The notes: a model not told the origin generated them from the sequence alone. DNA of 64,000 bases from an uncultured Amylibacter sp. (GCA_905182285.1 CAJJAY010000026.1:1-64000); one strand, 5' to 3'. Positions 49,304 to 60,177 are shown, counted from the first letter of the stretch. Numbers and translations are program-made.

Positions 49304-49867
49304 ATGCCAAAAATCAACGGTAACGAAATTCGTATGGGTAATATTCTAGAACACAACGGTGGACTATGGATTGCTGTTAAAATTGACCATGTTAAACCAG
49401 GTAAGGGAGGAGCATTTGCCCAAGTTGAAATGAAAAACTTACGCAATGGCTCAAAGCTAAATGAACGCTTTCGCTCAGCTGATAAAGTAGAAAAGGTTCG
49501 TTTAGAACAAAAAGACCAACAATTTCTTTATGAAAATGATGGGATGCTTGTTTTTATGGATAATGACACATTTGAACAAATTGAACTACCTTCTGACATA
49601 TTAGGTGAACGAAGACCTTTACTTCAGGATGGAATGATTATCAAAATTGAATACCACGAAAGAGAAGCACTAAGCGCATCACTTCCCACTAAAGTCATTT
49701 GCAAAGTAGTTGAAACAGAGCCTGTAGTAAAAGGCCAAACCGCTGCAAATAGTTTTAAACCAGCCGTTTTAGATAACGGCCTGAGATTAATGGTTCCTCC
49801 GTTTATTGAACAGGACACAGATATTGTCGTTCATACGGAAACAATGGAATATTCTGAACGCGCGTAA
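49304..49867 (+). CDS. efp: Elongation factor P
   Basis: Relieves ribosome stalling at polyproline. Three beta-barrel domains in 187 residues. The loop tip that enters the peptidyl-transferase centre is KPGKGGAF with Lys-34, the residue beta-lysylated by EpmA in many bacteria; no epmA or epmB is present here. The C-terminal domain ends [29 protein letters not shown] precedes the ATG. Confidence 0.97.
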   Translation: MPKINGNEIRMGNILEHNGGLWIAVKIDHVKPGKGGAFAQVEMKNLRNGSKLNERFRSADKVEKVRLEQKDQQFLYENDGMLVFMDNDTFEQIELPSDILGERRPLLQDGMIIKIEYHEREALSASLPTKVICKVVETEPVVKGQTAANSFKPAVLDNGLRLMVPPFIEQDTDIVVHTETMEYSERA

Positions 49868-49877
49868 ATTTTTTATT

Positions 49878-50759
49878 TCAGGCAACATAGCTCAAATATG
49901 AAGAATTAAATTTACGCCCCAGTGCCTTACACACTTCACGTGTCATATATGGATCATTTAATGTATAAAAATGTAGGCTATTTATACCTTCTTGTATTAA
50001 TTCATCACAAATTTCTGTGCAAATAGCTTTAGATAGTAAAGTTTGTTCTTCTTTATTTCGACAGTTTTCATAAGATTTATTCATCCACTCTGGAGCAACA
50101 AGACCACAACGTTTTGTAAATTTTTTTGTTTTTGCCCAATTTTCAATAGGTAAAATGCCTGGGATAATTTTTTGATTAATTCCAACAGATCTACATTTAT
50201 CACGAAATCTTAAAAAATCTTCTGCCTCAAAGAAAAATTGGGTTATAGCGTTATCTGCCCCAGCATCAAATTTTGCCCTTAACATATCTAAATCAGATTG
50301 CTCCGATTTAGCCTCAGGATGAATGTTTGGATAAGCCGCAACAGATATTTGAAAATTACCAGTGCTTTTCAGTGCACTTATTAATTCAATGGATGATGAG
50401 AAAACATCTTTATTAATATTACTTTCATTATTCTTGGTAGGCAAATCACCCCTAAGAGCCACTATCCTTTTTGCTCCAAGGCCTGCATATTTCTCAGCAA
50501 TTTTCATTACTTCTTTTTTTGATGAGCCCATACACGTTAGATGACCGGCCACCTCAAGTTTGTATTCTTTTGCAATTATAGAAAGAGCAGTCTGAGATAG
50601 TTCACGAGTAGATCCTCCTGCACCATATGTGACTGAAATAAATTTAGGGGTTAATTTCGCTAACTCTTCGATTGTTCGCCAAAGTTTAAAACTTGCATTT
50701 AAATCACGCGGTGGAAATATCTCAAAAGATAATTCAAAATCTTTATGGTTGATGTTCAT
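49878..50759 (-). CDS. metF: Methylenetetrahydrofolate reductase
   Basis: FAD enzyme that reduces methylene-THF to methyl-THF for methionine synthesis. It shows FEIFPPRDLN with the catalytic Glu near residue 12, SVTYGAGGSTRE, ALRGDLPTK, and QFFFEAEDFLRF. 293 residues, full length. It is divergent from a MetR-like regulator, with a consensus MetR box in the 99-base gap. That arrangement supports methionine/homocysteine control. Confidence 0.95.
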   Translation of the reverse strand: MNINHKDFELSFEIFPPRDLNASFKLWRTIEELAKLTPKFISVTYGAGGSTRELSQTALSIIAKEYKLEVAGHLTCMGSSKKEVMKIAEKYAGLGAKRIVALRGDLPTKNNESNINKDVFSSSIELISALKSTGNFQISVAAYPNIHPEAKSEQSDLDMLRAKFDAGADNAITQFFFEAEDFLRFRDKCRSVGINQKIIPGILPIENWAKTKKFTKRCGLVAPEWMNKSYENCRNKEEQTLLSKAICTEICDELIQEGINSLHFYTLNDPYMTREVCKALGRKFNSSYLSYVA

Positions 50760-50801
50760 AATAATACCTTTTTTTGTACTTATATCACCTAATATTTAAC
50801 T

Positions 50802-50814
50802 TGAATCAAATTCA
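50802..50814. promoter_or_regulatory. MetR box between metF and metR
   Basis: TGAATCAAATTCA fits the enterobacterial MetR consensus TGAA-N5-TTCA exactly. It is 43 bases before metF and 45 before the regulator start, so one site could serve both directions. Confidence 0.65.
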
Positions 50815-50858
50815 TATTTTTAATAAATAATATGAAAATATTTAATATTGGATTTTAC

Positions 50859-51749
50859 ATGTATATAGAATTTCGTCATTTAAAAACGATTAAAGCCATT
50901 CATGAATATGGTGGACTTGCCAGAGCAGCTGATATTTTATGTATTTCACAATCTGCACTATCCCACCAAGTCAAAGCACTAGAAGACCAGGTTGGTATGG
51001 AATTATTTCTTAGAAGATCAAAACCATTAAAATTATCAAAAGCCGGGCATAAGCTATTAGAATTAGCTGAAAAAATATTACCAGAAGTATCAGCACTTGA
51101 AGATGATTTTGCTGGAGTAATAAGTGGTCAGGGCGGAAGATTACATATAGCAATTGAATGCCATGCTTGCTTTGAGTGGTTATTCCCAGTTTTAGAGAAT
51201 TTTCGCAAAAGCTGGCCTGACATAGATCTAGATATTAAGCCGGGCCTTTCATTTGATGCATTGCCAGCCTTGCAACGTGAAGAAGTTGATATTGTAATAT
51301 CATCTGATCCAGAAGAAATAGCAGGCATCACATTTAAACCCCTTTTTGAGTATGTTCCTACATTTGTTTGTGCAACAAATCATCCTTACTCAAATAAAGA
51401 CTTTATAGCTGCTGAAGACTTTCGCGACCAAACCTTAATCACATATCCAGTAGATAAAAATAGGCTAGACATTTTTTCACAATTATTAATTCCAGCTCAT
51501 GTAGAACCCGCAGCGATTAGACAGGCTGAACTAACCGCAGTTATCATTCTACTTGTAGCTTCTGGACGTGGGGTCTCTGTATTACCTGATTGGGTAGTAA
51601 AAGATCAAAAGTACAAACATAACTTTATTACTAAACCTGTAACTGAAAATGGATTAAGTAGAAAACTTTATGCCGCGGTTAGGCAATCAGAAGCAGAAAC
51701 ACCCTTTATGAAAGATTTTATCGAATTAACAAGAAGTGAAAGAATTTAA
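50859..51749 (+). CDS. metR: LysR-family regulator, MetR-like
   Basis: 296 residues. The winged helix (FRHLKTIKAIHEYGGLARAADIL; QSALSHQVKALEDQVGMELF) and the ligand domain track E. coli MetR closely, including IAIECHACFEWLFPVLENF, FDALPALQREEVDIVISSD and SRKLYAAVRQSE. MetR activates methionine genes with homocysteine as coinducer. I chose ATG 50859, where the family starts, over ATG 50832, which has no ribosome site. Confidence 0.88.
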   Translation: MYIEFRHLKTIKAIHEYGGLARAADILCISQSALSHQVKALEDQVGMELFLRRSKPLKLSKAGHKLLELAEKILPEVSALEDDFAGVISGQGGRLHIAIECHACFEWLFPVLENFRKSWPDIDLDIKPGLSFDALPALQREEVDIVISSDPEEIAGITFKPLFEYVPTFVCATNHPYSNKDFIAAEDFRDQTLITYPVDKNRLDIFSQLLIPAHVEPAAIRQAELTAVIILLVASGRGVSVLPDWVVKDQKYKHNFITKPVTENGLSRKLYAAVRQSEAETPFMKDFIELTRSERI

Positions 51750-51816
51750 TTTTCTGCTTGGTATCTGCACTTCTTCAGCATATAGGTTCAAAATCCGAAT
51801 ATCAAAGGTTATACCT

Positions 51817-52608
51817 ATGGCTCAATGGTCTGCAAATATTAATGTAATGTTAAAAGCAATTCGCGTCGCTGGTCGTGCTATGATGCGCGATTTTAAAGAA
51901 GTTGATAAATTGCAGGTCTCAAAAAAAGGACCTAATGATTTTGCAATGCGCGCAGATCAACGTGCAGAAGAAATTCTACAAGAAATGCTTTTCGAAGCAC
52001 GTCCTAATTATGGATTTGTAGGAACAGGCGGTATAGAAACAAAAGGCGAAGATCCTACTCGCAGATGGATTGTCCGCCCATTAGATGGGATTGATAACTT
52101 TATCCATGGCCTCCCTCATTGGTCAGTATCAATAGCACTTGAATACAAAGGTTCTATAGTAGCAGCAGTGGTTTTAAGCCCAGTTATTGAAGAAATATTT
52201 TTAGCAGAAAAAGGTGCTGGAACTTGGTTAAATGAACAACGTGTTCGAGTTTCAGGACGCACATCCTTAGACCAGATGATATTTGCTACTCAAATGCCAT
52301 CTGGCAGCAAAGGTGATATTGCTACGCATCTAAAAGACCTTGCAAGAATATCTCCAAGTGTTGGGGGAATTAGATGCCTAGGCGCTATAGGGCTTGATTT
52401 GGCCTACACAGCAGCTGGTCGCAATGATGGGATATGGTGTCGTGACTTAACATATTGGGAAATGGCTGCAGGTTTATTGTTAGTTCAAGAAGCTGGAGGC
52501 TTATGTGAAGCTATCAATTTACATGGAGATCCCATGAAAACTGGGACACTAATAGCAGCAAATGGCGAGGGCCATGCTAAATTTTCTAAACTTGTACGTG
52601 ATACATAA
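51817..52608 (+). CDS. suhB: SuhB/inositol monophosphatase homologue with altered metal site
   Basis: 263 residues with the IMPase fold throughout (KGPNDFAMRADQRAEEIL; GLDLAYTAAGRNDGIW; LLLVQEAGG). The metal-binding residues are changed: the usual EES after YGF is TGG (70-72), the first Asp of DPLDGT is Arg-87, the Thr is Ile-92, and the Asp of the WD motif is Glu-215. Only Asp-90 remains of the DPLDG pair. Phosphatase activity is therefore doubtful. E. coli SuhB also has a non-catalytic role in rRNA antitermination, which may be what is kept here. Start ATG 51817 follows AAAGG. Confidence 0.88.
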   Translation: MAQWSANINVMLKAIRVAGRAMMRDFKEVDKLQVSKKGPNDFAMRADQRAEEILQEMLFEARPNYGFVGTGGIETKGEDPTRRWIVRPLDGIDNFIHGLPHWSVSIALEYKGSIVAAVVLSPVIEEIFLAEKGAGTWLNEQRVRVSGRTSLDQMIFATQMPSGSKGDIATHLKDLARISPSVGGIRCLGAIGLDLAYTAAGRNDGIWCRDLTYWEMAAGLLLVQEAGGLCEAINLHGDPMKTGTLIAANGEGHAKFSKLVRDT

Positions 52609-53347
52609 TATCAGCAGTGTTAGCTTTCATATTATTGGAAACCCTATCAAATCTTAGATAAGCAATTGCCTTTCCTTTTGATTGAGTAAAAACCATTCCA
52701 GCAACCTTTTGATTAGACATAATCGTGGTTCCAACTGGAACTACTTCAGATATTTCAACAGTCACAAACCCTTTTTTCAATTCAGTCTTGTGCTTCATTC
52801 TAGCTGTTACTTCTTGCCCGACGTAACAACCTTTTCGAAAATCCACCCCAGATAAAATTTCAAAATTTGCTTCTAAAATGTACGTTTCATCAGCAATAAG
52901 TTCTATTCCTGTTTCAGGTATGCAGTTTTCGACTCTAATTTTATCCCAATCTATAGTTGCACTTTGAGTTTTGATTGGATCATAAACTCTCCAACCAAGC
53001 ATATGGCTTCTAGGATCTTGAAGAGCGTTTTCTGGGATTAGCTCTAATCCCCTTCCAACCTTAATATTTGTCTCTTCAATGTTTACATCTGCACGCAATT
53101 TATAAAGGTTTAGCCTCTGAATTAATTTATATGCTTGGTCTGACGAAACATCTATTAAGTAACCTCCAGGGTATGAGGAAATAAAGAAATCAAATAAGTA
53201 CTTTCCCTTTGGTGATAAAAGTGCAGCATATACCAAATCATCTTTTGCATGTGAAATATCATTTGTAACTAAACTTTGTAAAAAACTGTCTGTATCGTTG
53301 CCAGATATCTTTAATATAGATCTGTTTGTTATAATTTCAGGATACAT
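52586..53347 (-). CDS. ygfZ: YgfZ/GcvT-like folate-binding protein
   Basis: 253 residues. YgfZ (IBA57) helps assemble or repair Fe-S clusters with tetrahydrofolate. The diagnostic motif KGCYVGQEVTARMKHK is present with its Cys; the N-terminal GcvT fold has ISGNDTDSFLQSLVTND and LLSPKGKYLFDFF. It overlaps the convergent suhB homologue by 23 bases at the stops, and is divergent from the glycosyltransferase. With Nfu in the same window it adds to Fe-S biogenesis. Confidence 0.93.
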   Translation of the reverse strand: MYPEIITNRSILKISGNDTDSFLQSLVTNDISHAKDDLVYAALLSPKGKYLFDFFISSYPGGYLIDVSSDQAYKLIQRLNLYKLRADVNIEETNIKVGRGLELIPENALQDPRSHMLGWRVYDPIKTQSATIDWDKIRVENCIPETGIELIADETYILEANFEILSGVDFRKGCYVGQEVTARMKHKTELKKGFVTVEISEVVPVGTTIMSNQKVAGMVFTQSKGKAIAYLRFDRVSNNMKANTADIMYHVQV

Positions 53348-53420
53348 GTTGATAACTCAATCTATATTTTAGTATAACTTAAACTTACTTAGCCATAAAC
53401 ATTGGAGATTACCAATATAA

Positions 53421-54098
53421 ATGCCAGCTTTTTTATCTATTGTCATACCTACCTTAAATTCTACTAAAACAATTGCACCTACTTTGATGTCATTATCCGA
53501 AGGTATAACCACTGGTTTGATAAAAGAATTAATAATTTCAGATGGAAATTCTACCGATGCTATAAATGAAATGTGTGAAGAAATTGGTGCAATTCTAATA
53601 AAAGGAAAAAGAGGTCGGGGAATACAACTTCATAGAGGCGCTATGCAAGCAAAGGGGGAATGGATCCTATTTATACATTCTGACACCATGCTTCCAAGTG
53701 GATGGACAGATGCTTTTCTTAATCACATTAAAACTGGAAAAAATGCGGGATACTGTAAATTAAGTTTTGATGATGCCAGCATAAAGGCAAAAATAATTAG
53801 TGCTGGTGCAAACTTAAGGTCAAAGTATTTAAAACTTCCTTATGGCGACCAATGCTTACTGATTTCAAAAAAACTTTACAAAGAAATTGGAGGATATCCA
53901 AATTTGCCAATAATGGAAGATGTTTCGATAGCAAAACTACTCAAGCATAAGCTTCAATTAATACCAATAGATGTTAAAACATCAGCTCGTAAGTATCAAA
54001 ACGAAGGATGGATAAAAAGAAGTATTAAAAATATAATTTTAGTTCTTAAGTTTAAATTTGGTGCTGACCCTGAAAAATTAGCGAAGTCATACAAATAA
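53421..54098 (+). CDS. Family 2 glycosyltransferase (TIGR04283-like)
   Basis: 225 residues of GT-A fold: LSIVIPTLNSTKTIAPTL at the start, ISDGNSTDAI for nucleotide-sugar binding, FIHSDTMLPSGW as the DxD-like metal site (HSDT), and PYGDQCLLISKKLYKEIGGYPNLPIMEDV, typical of TIGR04283. Some members sit in arsenosugar clusters, but none of those genes are present. No membrane segments, so cytosolic. The acceptor is unknown. It converges on the ABC exporter. Confidence 0.82.
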   Translation: MPAFLSIVIPTLNSTKTIAPTLMSLSEGITTGLIKELIISDGNSTDAINEMCEEIGAILIKGKRGRGIQLHRGAMQAKGEWILFIHSDTMLPSGWTDAFLNHIKTGKNAGYCKLSFDDASIKAKIISAGANLRSKYLKLPYGDQCLLISKKLYKEIGGYPNLPIMEDVSIAKLLKHKLQLIPIDVKTSARKYQNEGWIKRSIKNIILVLKFKFGADPEKLAKSYK

Positions 54099-54102
54099 AG
54101 AA

Positions 54103-55959
54103 TTAAAGCCCTAAATACTTAGACAACCTAAACAGTGGATTAGTCCAATTGTTTTTATTACTTCCAGAAAAAGACTTCTTTCTATTCTCATTTTTATTTT
54201 GTGGGCTTAAATCGAATTGTAAATTGAATAATTCTGAATAAATTCCACCACGTTCAAGCAATTCTTTGTGAGTTCCTTGGTCAACAATTCGTCCTTTGTC
54301 CATTACAACTATTTGATCAGCATCTAAAATGGTAGATAATCTGTGAGCTATTATAAGTGTTGTTCTATTTTTTGATAATTCGTCTAATGCTTTACGAATT
54401 TGATTTTCTGATTGCGCATCTAACGCTGAGGTTGGTTCATCTAATAGTAAAATTGGCGCATCTCTTAATATTGCACGGGCAATTGATAATCTTTGCTGTT
54501 CTCCACCAGAAAATTTAATCTTAGATGGATCAATTTTTGTATCATATCCATTTTCAAGATTTGAAATGAATATATCAGCAGCAGCAGCTTTTGCAGCGAT
54601 TAAGCAATCCTCACGACTCGCACTATCTCGCCCAAAACCAATGTTATCTAAAACTGTACCTGTCAGCAAAATACTATCTTGTCCAACAACAGAAATTTGA
54701 TCTCTTAATGATGAAATTTTATAATCTGAAAGCGATCTCCCATCTAGTGATATAACTCCATTTGATGCATCAAATAATCTAGACAATAAATTGAAAATTG
54801 TAGATTTTCCTGCCCCAGAGCGACCAACAAATGCATAAGACTTTCCAGCTTTAATTTCTAAATTAATATCATGAAGTGCTTGATAACCATCTGGATATAA
54901 AAAATTTACATTGTCAAATTTTAGATGACCTTCTGATTTTTTTTCTGGGGAAAACTCAAAATTACCATCTTTAATTTTATTTGGTGTATCAAATAGTTGA
55001 TATATTCTTTCTAATGCAGCAATACCTTGTAGTGCTGCAGCATATGATGCCCCAAGCTTTCTTGCTGGATTTGTCGCTACTCCAAGGGCAGTAAGTAAAC
55101 CGATAAACCCTGCTAAATCAACTGCACCTGATTTCATTCTTAATGCGACTAAGAGCAGTAATGCACCAATAGCAATTGCGCCTAGAATTTCCATCAAAGG
55201 TGATACACTTGATTGCCACTTTGTTAAATCAATGCGAAGTTTAAACAAACGTTCAAAAGTTGCATTAGCACTTTCAGTTAGTTTTTTTTCTAACCTATAA
55301 GTTCTTACCATTCTAATACCTGCTAAACCTTCGTTCACAGTTTCAGTCATACTGGCAATTTCTTTTTGTGTATCAACAGATATTTTTCTTACTTTAGCCC
55401 CCACAATCCCAACAGGCCCAAATGCAAATAAAAAAATAAAAATTAAGCTTATAGTTAAAGCCCAATCAATAGATAGCATAACTGCAAAAGTAGCAAATAT
55501 TGTTAAAATAGCAGTAATGGAACCTAATATAGCTGTTGTTGATGCTCTAGCTAGCTCAATATCAGCCGAAAATCTTGCCGCAAGAGCTGCTGGGGATTCT
55601 GCTAAAAGGTTTGCTAAATCCATATTAACTAAACATGAGAACATTTTAGATTGTAGGTTAGCTTGCATTCTGGACAAAACACTGTTTTGTAATATTATTT
55701 GAAAATACTGGCTCAACCCCTTAGCCAAGGCTAAAGAAATAATCCCTAATGGGCCCCACCAGATAACTGTGACCGAGTTGACTTCAAATGCTGAAATTAT
55801 AATTTGTATAAATTTAGCATAACCAGCAGCAGAAATAGCAACAATTATCATTAAAATAAATGTAAAACCTAAAGTAACATAGTGCTCCTTTAACCAATCT
55901 CTCCAAAGTCGACTATATGCGTATCTTGCTGTCATAATTTTTTGATTTTTTTTTGCCAT
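54103..55959 (-). CDS. MsbA-like ABC exporter (fused permease-ATPase)
   Basis: 618 residues: six membrane helices in the first 320, then an ATPase domain with Walker A GRSGAGKSTIFN, Q-loop VVGQDSILLTG, signature FSGGEQQRLSIARA, Walker B ILLLDEPTSALD and the H-loop IIAHRLST. The arrangement is that of MsbA/lipid A or drug exporters. The tail past the ATPase is Asn/Lys-rich. I chose ATG 55959; an ATG at 55935 is possible and neither has a strong ribosome site. Lipid A core export is plausible, not shown. Confidence 0.88.
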   Translation of the reverse strand: MAKKNQKIMTARYAYSRLWRDWLKEHYVTLGFTFILMIIVAISAAGYAKFIQIIISAFEVNSVTVIWWGPLGIISLALAKGLSQYFQIILQNSVLSRMQANLQSKMFSCLVNMDLANLLAESPAALAARFSADIELARASTTAILGSITAILTIFATFAVMLSIDWALTISLIFIFLFAFGPVGIVGAKVRKISVDTQKEIASMTETVNEGLAGIRMVRTYRLEKKLTESANATFERLFKLRIDLTKWQSSVSPLMEILGAIAIGALLLLVALRMKSGAVDLAGFIGLLTALGVATNPARKLGASYAAALQGIAALERIYQLFDTPNKIKDGNFEFSPEKKSEGHLKFDNVNFLYPDGYQALHDINLEIKAGKSYAFVGRSGAGKSTIFNLLSRLFDASNGVISLDGRSLSDYKISSLRDQISVVGQDSILLTGTVLDNIGFGRDSASREDCLIAAKAAAADIFISNLENGYDTKIDPSKIKFSGGEQQRLSIARAILRDAPILLLDEPTSALDAQSENQIRKALDELSKNRTTLIIAHRLSTILDADQIVVMDKGRIVDQGTHKELLERGGIYSELFNLQFDLSPQNKNENRKKSFSGSNKNNWTNPLFRLSKYLGL

Positions 55960-56091
55960 AAAAAAGCTATTTCTCAATCGTTTAAAAATTAGCATACTAC
56001 GCCAATTACAGCATTCCAACGGAATAATTATTCCATTAGATAAGTGGCATACATTTGAATTTTAAAACCTATTATTTTGAATACTGTAAAG

Positions 56092-57216
56092 TTATTTTTT
56101 TCTTGCATTTTCTAATGCTAATGGGAATGCTTTAGCAAAGAGCTCTATGTCTTCTGGTATACCAATCGAAACTCTTAAACATCTATCTTGTGGCGCTACA
56201 AATGCCATTCTTACGAATATACCCATTCCAACCAATTCAGCCAATACTTTTCGAGTAAAGTTACCATCCTTACCACAATCTACTGCTACAAAATTAGTAG
56301 ATGAAGGAATTGTTTTTAAACCATTTTCTATTGCAATCTGATTAATTCTTTCACGACCAAGTGAAATAGATTTACAAACTTCTGCAACATATAGCTGATC
56401 TTTTAAAGCAGCCAAAGCAGCCTTTTGGCCAATGGTATTAACACCAAAATGATTCCGAATTTTATCGAATGATTTTATTAAATCCATATGACCAATTGCA
56501 TATCCAACACGTGCTCCAGCCAGCCCATAAGCTTTAGAAAACGTTCTTAGTCTAATAACATTCTTGTTTAAAATATCTATTTTAGGTGCTGTTCCTTGAG
56601 GGGCTAATTCAATATAAGCTTCGTCTAATACCAATAGACTTCCATCAGGAACAGAATCAATCATTTCTTGAATTATACTTGCAGTGTGATAGGTACCCAT
56701 TGGATTGTCTGGATTAGCTAAGTATATCATTTTGGCGTTTTGTTCCTTAGCTTTTGCAATTAACGCCTTAGGATCTTCATAATCATTTAAATATGGCACA
56801 GTTTCCAATTTACCACCGACACCTTTTACTTGGTAATTAAATGTTGGATATGCTCCATTAGAGGTTACAACAACATCCCCTTCTTCAAGCATTAATCTAC
56901 ATAATATACCCATTAATCCGTCTATACCTTCACCAACAACAATATTCTGGTTTGGTACTTTCAATTGCTTTTCAAGCTCTACTTTTAAATCAAAAGCATC
57001 AGGGTCACCATATTTGAAAACTTCTGAGCCAGACTCAGCTATCACCCGTCTAACTTTTGGAGATGGCCCAAAACTGCTTTCATTTGCGCCTAATCTTGCA
57101 ATAAATGGGATACCGGATAATCGCTCTGTCATTTCTGGCGCTACAAATGGTACACTAGATGGAAGCGATTGTGATAGTGCAGTTAATCTTGGTGATAATT
57201 TTTTATCCTTACTCAT
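56092..57216 (-). CDS. hisC: HisC-like histidinol-phosphate/aromatic aminotransferase
   Basis: 374-residue fold-type I PLP enzyme. ARLGANESSFGPSP is at about 40-53, the PLP-phosphate and ring contacts are LANPDNPMGTY and VLDEAYIEL, and the Schiff-base Lys lies in RLRTFSKAYGLAGARVGYAIG; the closing Arg is in CLRVSIG. This matches HisC, though many such proteins act on phenylalanine/tyrosine or other amino acids. No other his gene is nearby, so histidine synthesis is only the default guess. Confidence 0.8.
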   Translation of the reverse strand: MSKDKKLSPRLTALSQSLPSSVPFVAPEMTERLSGIPFIARLGANESSFGPSPKVRRVIAESGSEVFKYGDPDAFDLKVELEKQLKVPNQNIVVGEGIDGLMGILCRLMLEEGDVVVTSNGAYPTFNYQVKGVGGKLETVPYLNDYEDPKALIAKAKEQNAKMIYLANPDNPMGTYHTASIIQEMIDSVPDGSLLVLDEAYIELAPQGTAPKIDILNKNVIRLRTFSKAYGLAGARVGYAIGHMDLIKSFDKIRNHFGVNTIGQKAALAALKDQLYVAEVCKSISLGRERINQIAIENGLKTIPSSTNFVAVDCGKDGNFTRKVLAELVGMGIFVRMAFVAPQDRCLRVSIGIPEDIELFAKAFPLALENARKK

Positions 57217-57303
57217 CAACTAATCCAAACTCATTTTATTACAACTATGTTTAAAATAACCACATTTAATCCAGAAAAGAAACAGAACATAAATCAAATA
57301 AAT

Positions 57304-60177
57304 TTAAGCCAAAGCCATGACTCTGCTTAAAGCAGCCTGAAGTGCTAATAATTCTTCTCCACCAATTTCTATTCTGTTTCTATTTTCCAAAATTACTGCT
57401 TCAGGTGCATTTAATATAAATTTATCATTTGAAAGCTTTTGAGAAATTGAATTTAATTCTTTTTCTAATTTTTCTATAGCTTTATTTAGCCGTGACTTTT
57501 CAGCATCAACATTAATTATATCTGCTAGTGGTAAACAAAACTGCCCACCCTCCACTGGTAGTGTAATTGCTCCATTTGGAGCTTCAGCTGCTATTGAGAT
57601 ATTATCAATACGCGCTAACCGCATGATCATGGGTTTATTACTATCTAAAGCTTTCTGAGCCACATCGTCCAAAGACATTTGTATCATTGGAATTTTCAAC
57701 CCAGCATTAATTCGCATTTCAGATCTAACTGATCTAATTTGCTCGATAAGTGATATTACCCAGTTCATTTCTTTATTAGCGATATCACTTACATATTCAT
57801 TTGAAGTATATATTGGCCATTCAGCGTGCGCTAATAGTTTTTCCCGAGAACCAGTTTCAGACCAAAGATTTTCTGTTATAAAAGGCATAATAGGATGCAA
57901 CAATATATATGACTGATCCAAAACCCAAGCTAAAGTTTCTTTTGTTTCTTCAGCTATAGTTAGATCATCACCTTGAAGAAGTGGCTTTGAAAGCTCTACA
58001 TACCAATCACATACTTTATTCCAAACAAAGACATACAATGAATTTGCAGCATCATTGAAACGATATTGTTCCAAGGAATTATCAACTGCCTCCCGAACTA
58101 AAGCAGTTTCACCAATTATCCATTTATTTAGTGTTTGCTTTACTAATTTAGGATTAAATTCACCATTAGGGGATGCATTATTAAATTCTGCAAAACGTGT
58201 CGCATTCCATAATTTAGTGCCAAAATTACGATATCCTTCAATACGGTTTTCAGAAAGCTTTAAATCACGGCCCATTGCAGCCATTGCAGTAAGAGTAAAA
58301 CGTACAGCATCAGCACCATATTTATCTATCAAGTCTAATGGATCCATTACATTACCAGTAGATTTAGACATTTTTTTACCATGTTCATCACGAACCAATG
58401 GATGAACATATACAGTTTCAAATGGTACTTTACCCATTGTTTCTATACCCATCATCATCATTCTAGCTACCCAGAAAAAAATGATATCAAAACCAGTTAT
58501 TAATGTTCTATTAAGATTGTCAGAAGTATAATAGCGTTCTAATTCTTTTGAATTTTCAGGCCACCCAAGTGTACCAAATGGCCACAAACCTGATGAAAAC
58601 CATGTATCTAAAACATCTGAGTCTCTTGATAGGTGAACTGTTCTTATATTTTTTTCTATATTATCCTGAGTATCATTCTGGTTTAAATTATCTGTAACAA
58701 TAATTTTAATGTCATCATTTGGATATTCTGACTGATATTTTTCTAGGGCTTGTTTTATAGCTTCTTCTTCAGACATCGCACAAAATGCATTACCATCATG
58801 GTCATTCCAAACAGGTACTTGATGGCCCCACCACAACTGGCGAGAAATACACCAAGGTTCAATATTTTCCAACCAATGGAAGTAAACTTTTTTATCACCT
58901 TCAGGTAAAATTTTTGTTGTGCCATTTTTAACAGCATCAATTGCTGGTTGGACAATTTGTGCAGTGTCAACGAACCATTGATCAGTTAAAGCTGGTTCGA
59001 TGACTACTTTTGAGCGATCACCAAAAGGCTGCATAACCTTTTTATCTTCAACCTTAATCATCAAGCCTAATTCATTAATATCAGCCACAACAGCCCTACG
59101 CGCCTCAAACCGATCCATCCCTTGGTACTTCTGTGGAACAAAATTATCCTCCAGGTCATCTGAACGCATCGCTCCCTTTGTATCCATCAATGAATACATT
59201 GGAATTTTATTGCGCTTTGCTACTTGATAGTCGTTAAAATCATGAGCTCCTGTAATTTTAACAGCACCCGAACCAAAATCTGGATCTGGATATTCATCCA
59301 CAATGACTGGAATTGTTCTATTACACAAAGGTAGATGAACACTCTTCCCAACAATTGGGGCATATCTTTCGTCATCAGTAAATACTGCTACAGCACCATC
59401 ACCAAGCATTGTTTCTGGTCGAGTTGTTGCTATTGAAATGTAATTTCGTTCTTCGCTTAAAACAATATTACCATCTTCATCTTTTTCAATATAAGTATAT
59501 GTTTCGTCGCCAACCAATGGATACTTGAAATGCCACATATGGCCATCAACTTCAATATTTTCAACTTCTAGATCAGAGATAGCTGTTTCAAAATGTGGAT
59601 CCCAATTTACTAATCTTTTTCCTTTATAAATCAGTCCCTTATTATAAAAATCTACAAAAGTTTTTAATACAGCATCATGAAAATTAGCACTATTTTCATG
59701 CCCTGTTCTAGTATCACCATGAGCTCCAGCCATAGTAAATGCTGTGCGTGAATAATCACATGAAGCACCTAGACGTTTTAACTGGTTGATTATTGTACCA
59801 CCCGATTTTTCTTTCCAAGCCCATACTTTTTCTAAAAATACTTCTCGGCCTAATTCAGATCGTGTTGGTTCGTTGTTTTTTGCCAATTCACGTTCAACAA
59901 CCATTTGTGTAGCAATACCTGCATGGTCAGTGCCTGGTTGCCAAAGCGTATCAAATCCACGCATCCTGTGCCAACGGATCAAGATATCTTGTAAAGTATT
60001 ATTAAATGCATGCCCCATATGCAAAACACCCGTGACGTTTGGTGGCGGGATCATTATGGCATAACTATCAGAATTTGGCTGGGCATTTGCTCCAGCTTTA
60101 AAAGCATTTGCTGTTTCCCATTTCTTCCAAATTTCCGCTTCTCTAGAAGTGGGATCAAAGTTTTTTTCCATTGCCAT
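57304..60177 (-). CDS. valS: Valyl-tRNA synthetase
   Basis: Class I synthetase, 957 residues. HIGH-type motif [13 protein letters not shown], editing (CP1) domain with [13 protein letters not shown] and [19 protein letters not shown] motif in [14 protein letters not shown], anticodon-binding domain and a C-terminal coiled coil (about 885-950). AAGG lies eight bases before the ATG at 60177. Complete and unremarkable. It is transcribed in the direction of the hisC-like gene. Confidence 0.98.
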   Translation of the reverse strand: MAMEKNFDPTSREAEIWKKWETANAFKAGANAQPNSDSYAIMIPPPNVTGVLHMGHAFNNTLQDILIRWHRMRGFDTLWQPGTDHAGIATQMVVERELAKNNEPTRSELGREVFLEKVWAWKEKSGGTIINQLKRLGASCDYSRTAFTMAGAHGDTRTGHENSANFHDAVLKTFVDFYNKGLIYKGKRLVNWDPHFETAISDLEVENIEVDGHMWHFKYPLVGDETYTYIEKDEDGNIVLSEERNYISIATTRPETMLGDGAVAVFTDDERYAPIVGKSVHLPLCNRTIPVIVDEYPDPDFGSGAVKITGAHDFNDYQVAKRNKIPMYSLMDTKGAMRSDDLEDNFVPQKYQGMDRFEARRAVVADINELGLMIKVEDKKVMQPFGDRSKVVIEPALTDQWFVDTAQIVQPAIDAVKNGTTKILPEGDKKVYFHWLENIEPWCISRQLWWGHQVPVWNDHDGNAFCAMSEEEAIKQALEKYQSEYPNDDIKIIVTDNLNQNDTQDNIEKNIRTVHLSRDSDVLDTWFSSGLWPFGTLGWPENSKELERYYTSDNLNRTLITGFDIIFFWVARMMMMGIETMGKVPFETVYVHPLVRDEHGKKMSKSTGNVMDPLDLIDKYGADAVRFTLTAMAAMGRDLKLSENRIEGYRNFGTKLWNATRFAEFNNASPNGEFNPKLVKQTLNKWIIGETALVREAVDNSLEQYRFNDAANSLYVFVWNKVCDWYVELSKPLLQGDDLTIAEETKETLAWVLDQSYILLHPIMPFITENLWSETGSREKLLAHAEWPIYTSNEYVSDIANKEMNWVISLIEQIRSVRSEMRINAGLKIPMIQMSLDDVAQKALDSNKPMIMRLARIDNISIAAEAPNGAITLPVEGGQFCLPLADIINVDAEKSRLNKAIEKLEKELNSISQKLSNDKFILNAPEAVILENRNRIEIGGEELLALQAALSRVMALA

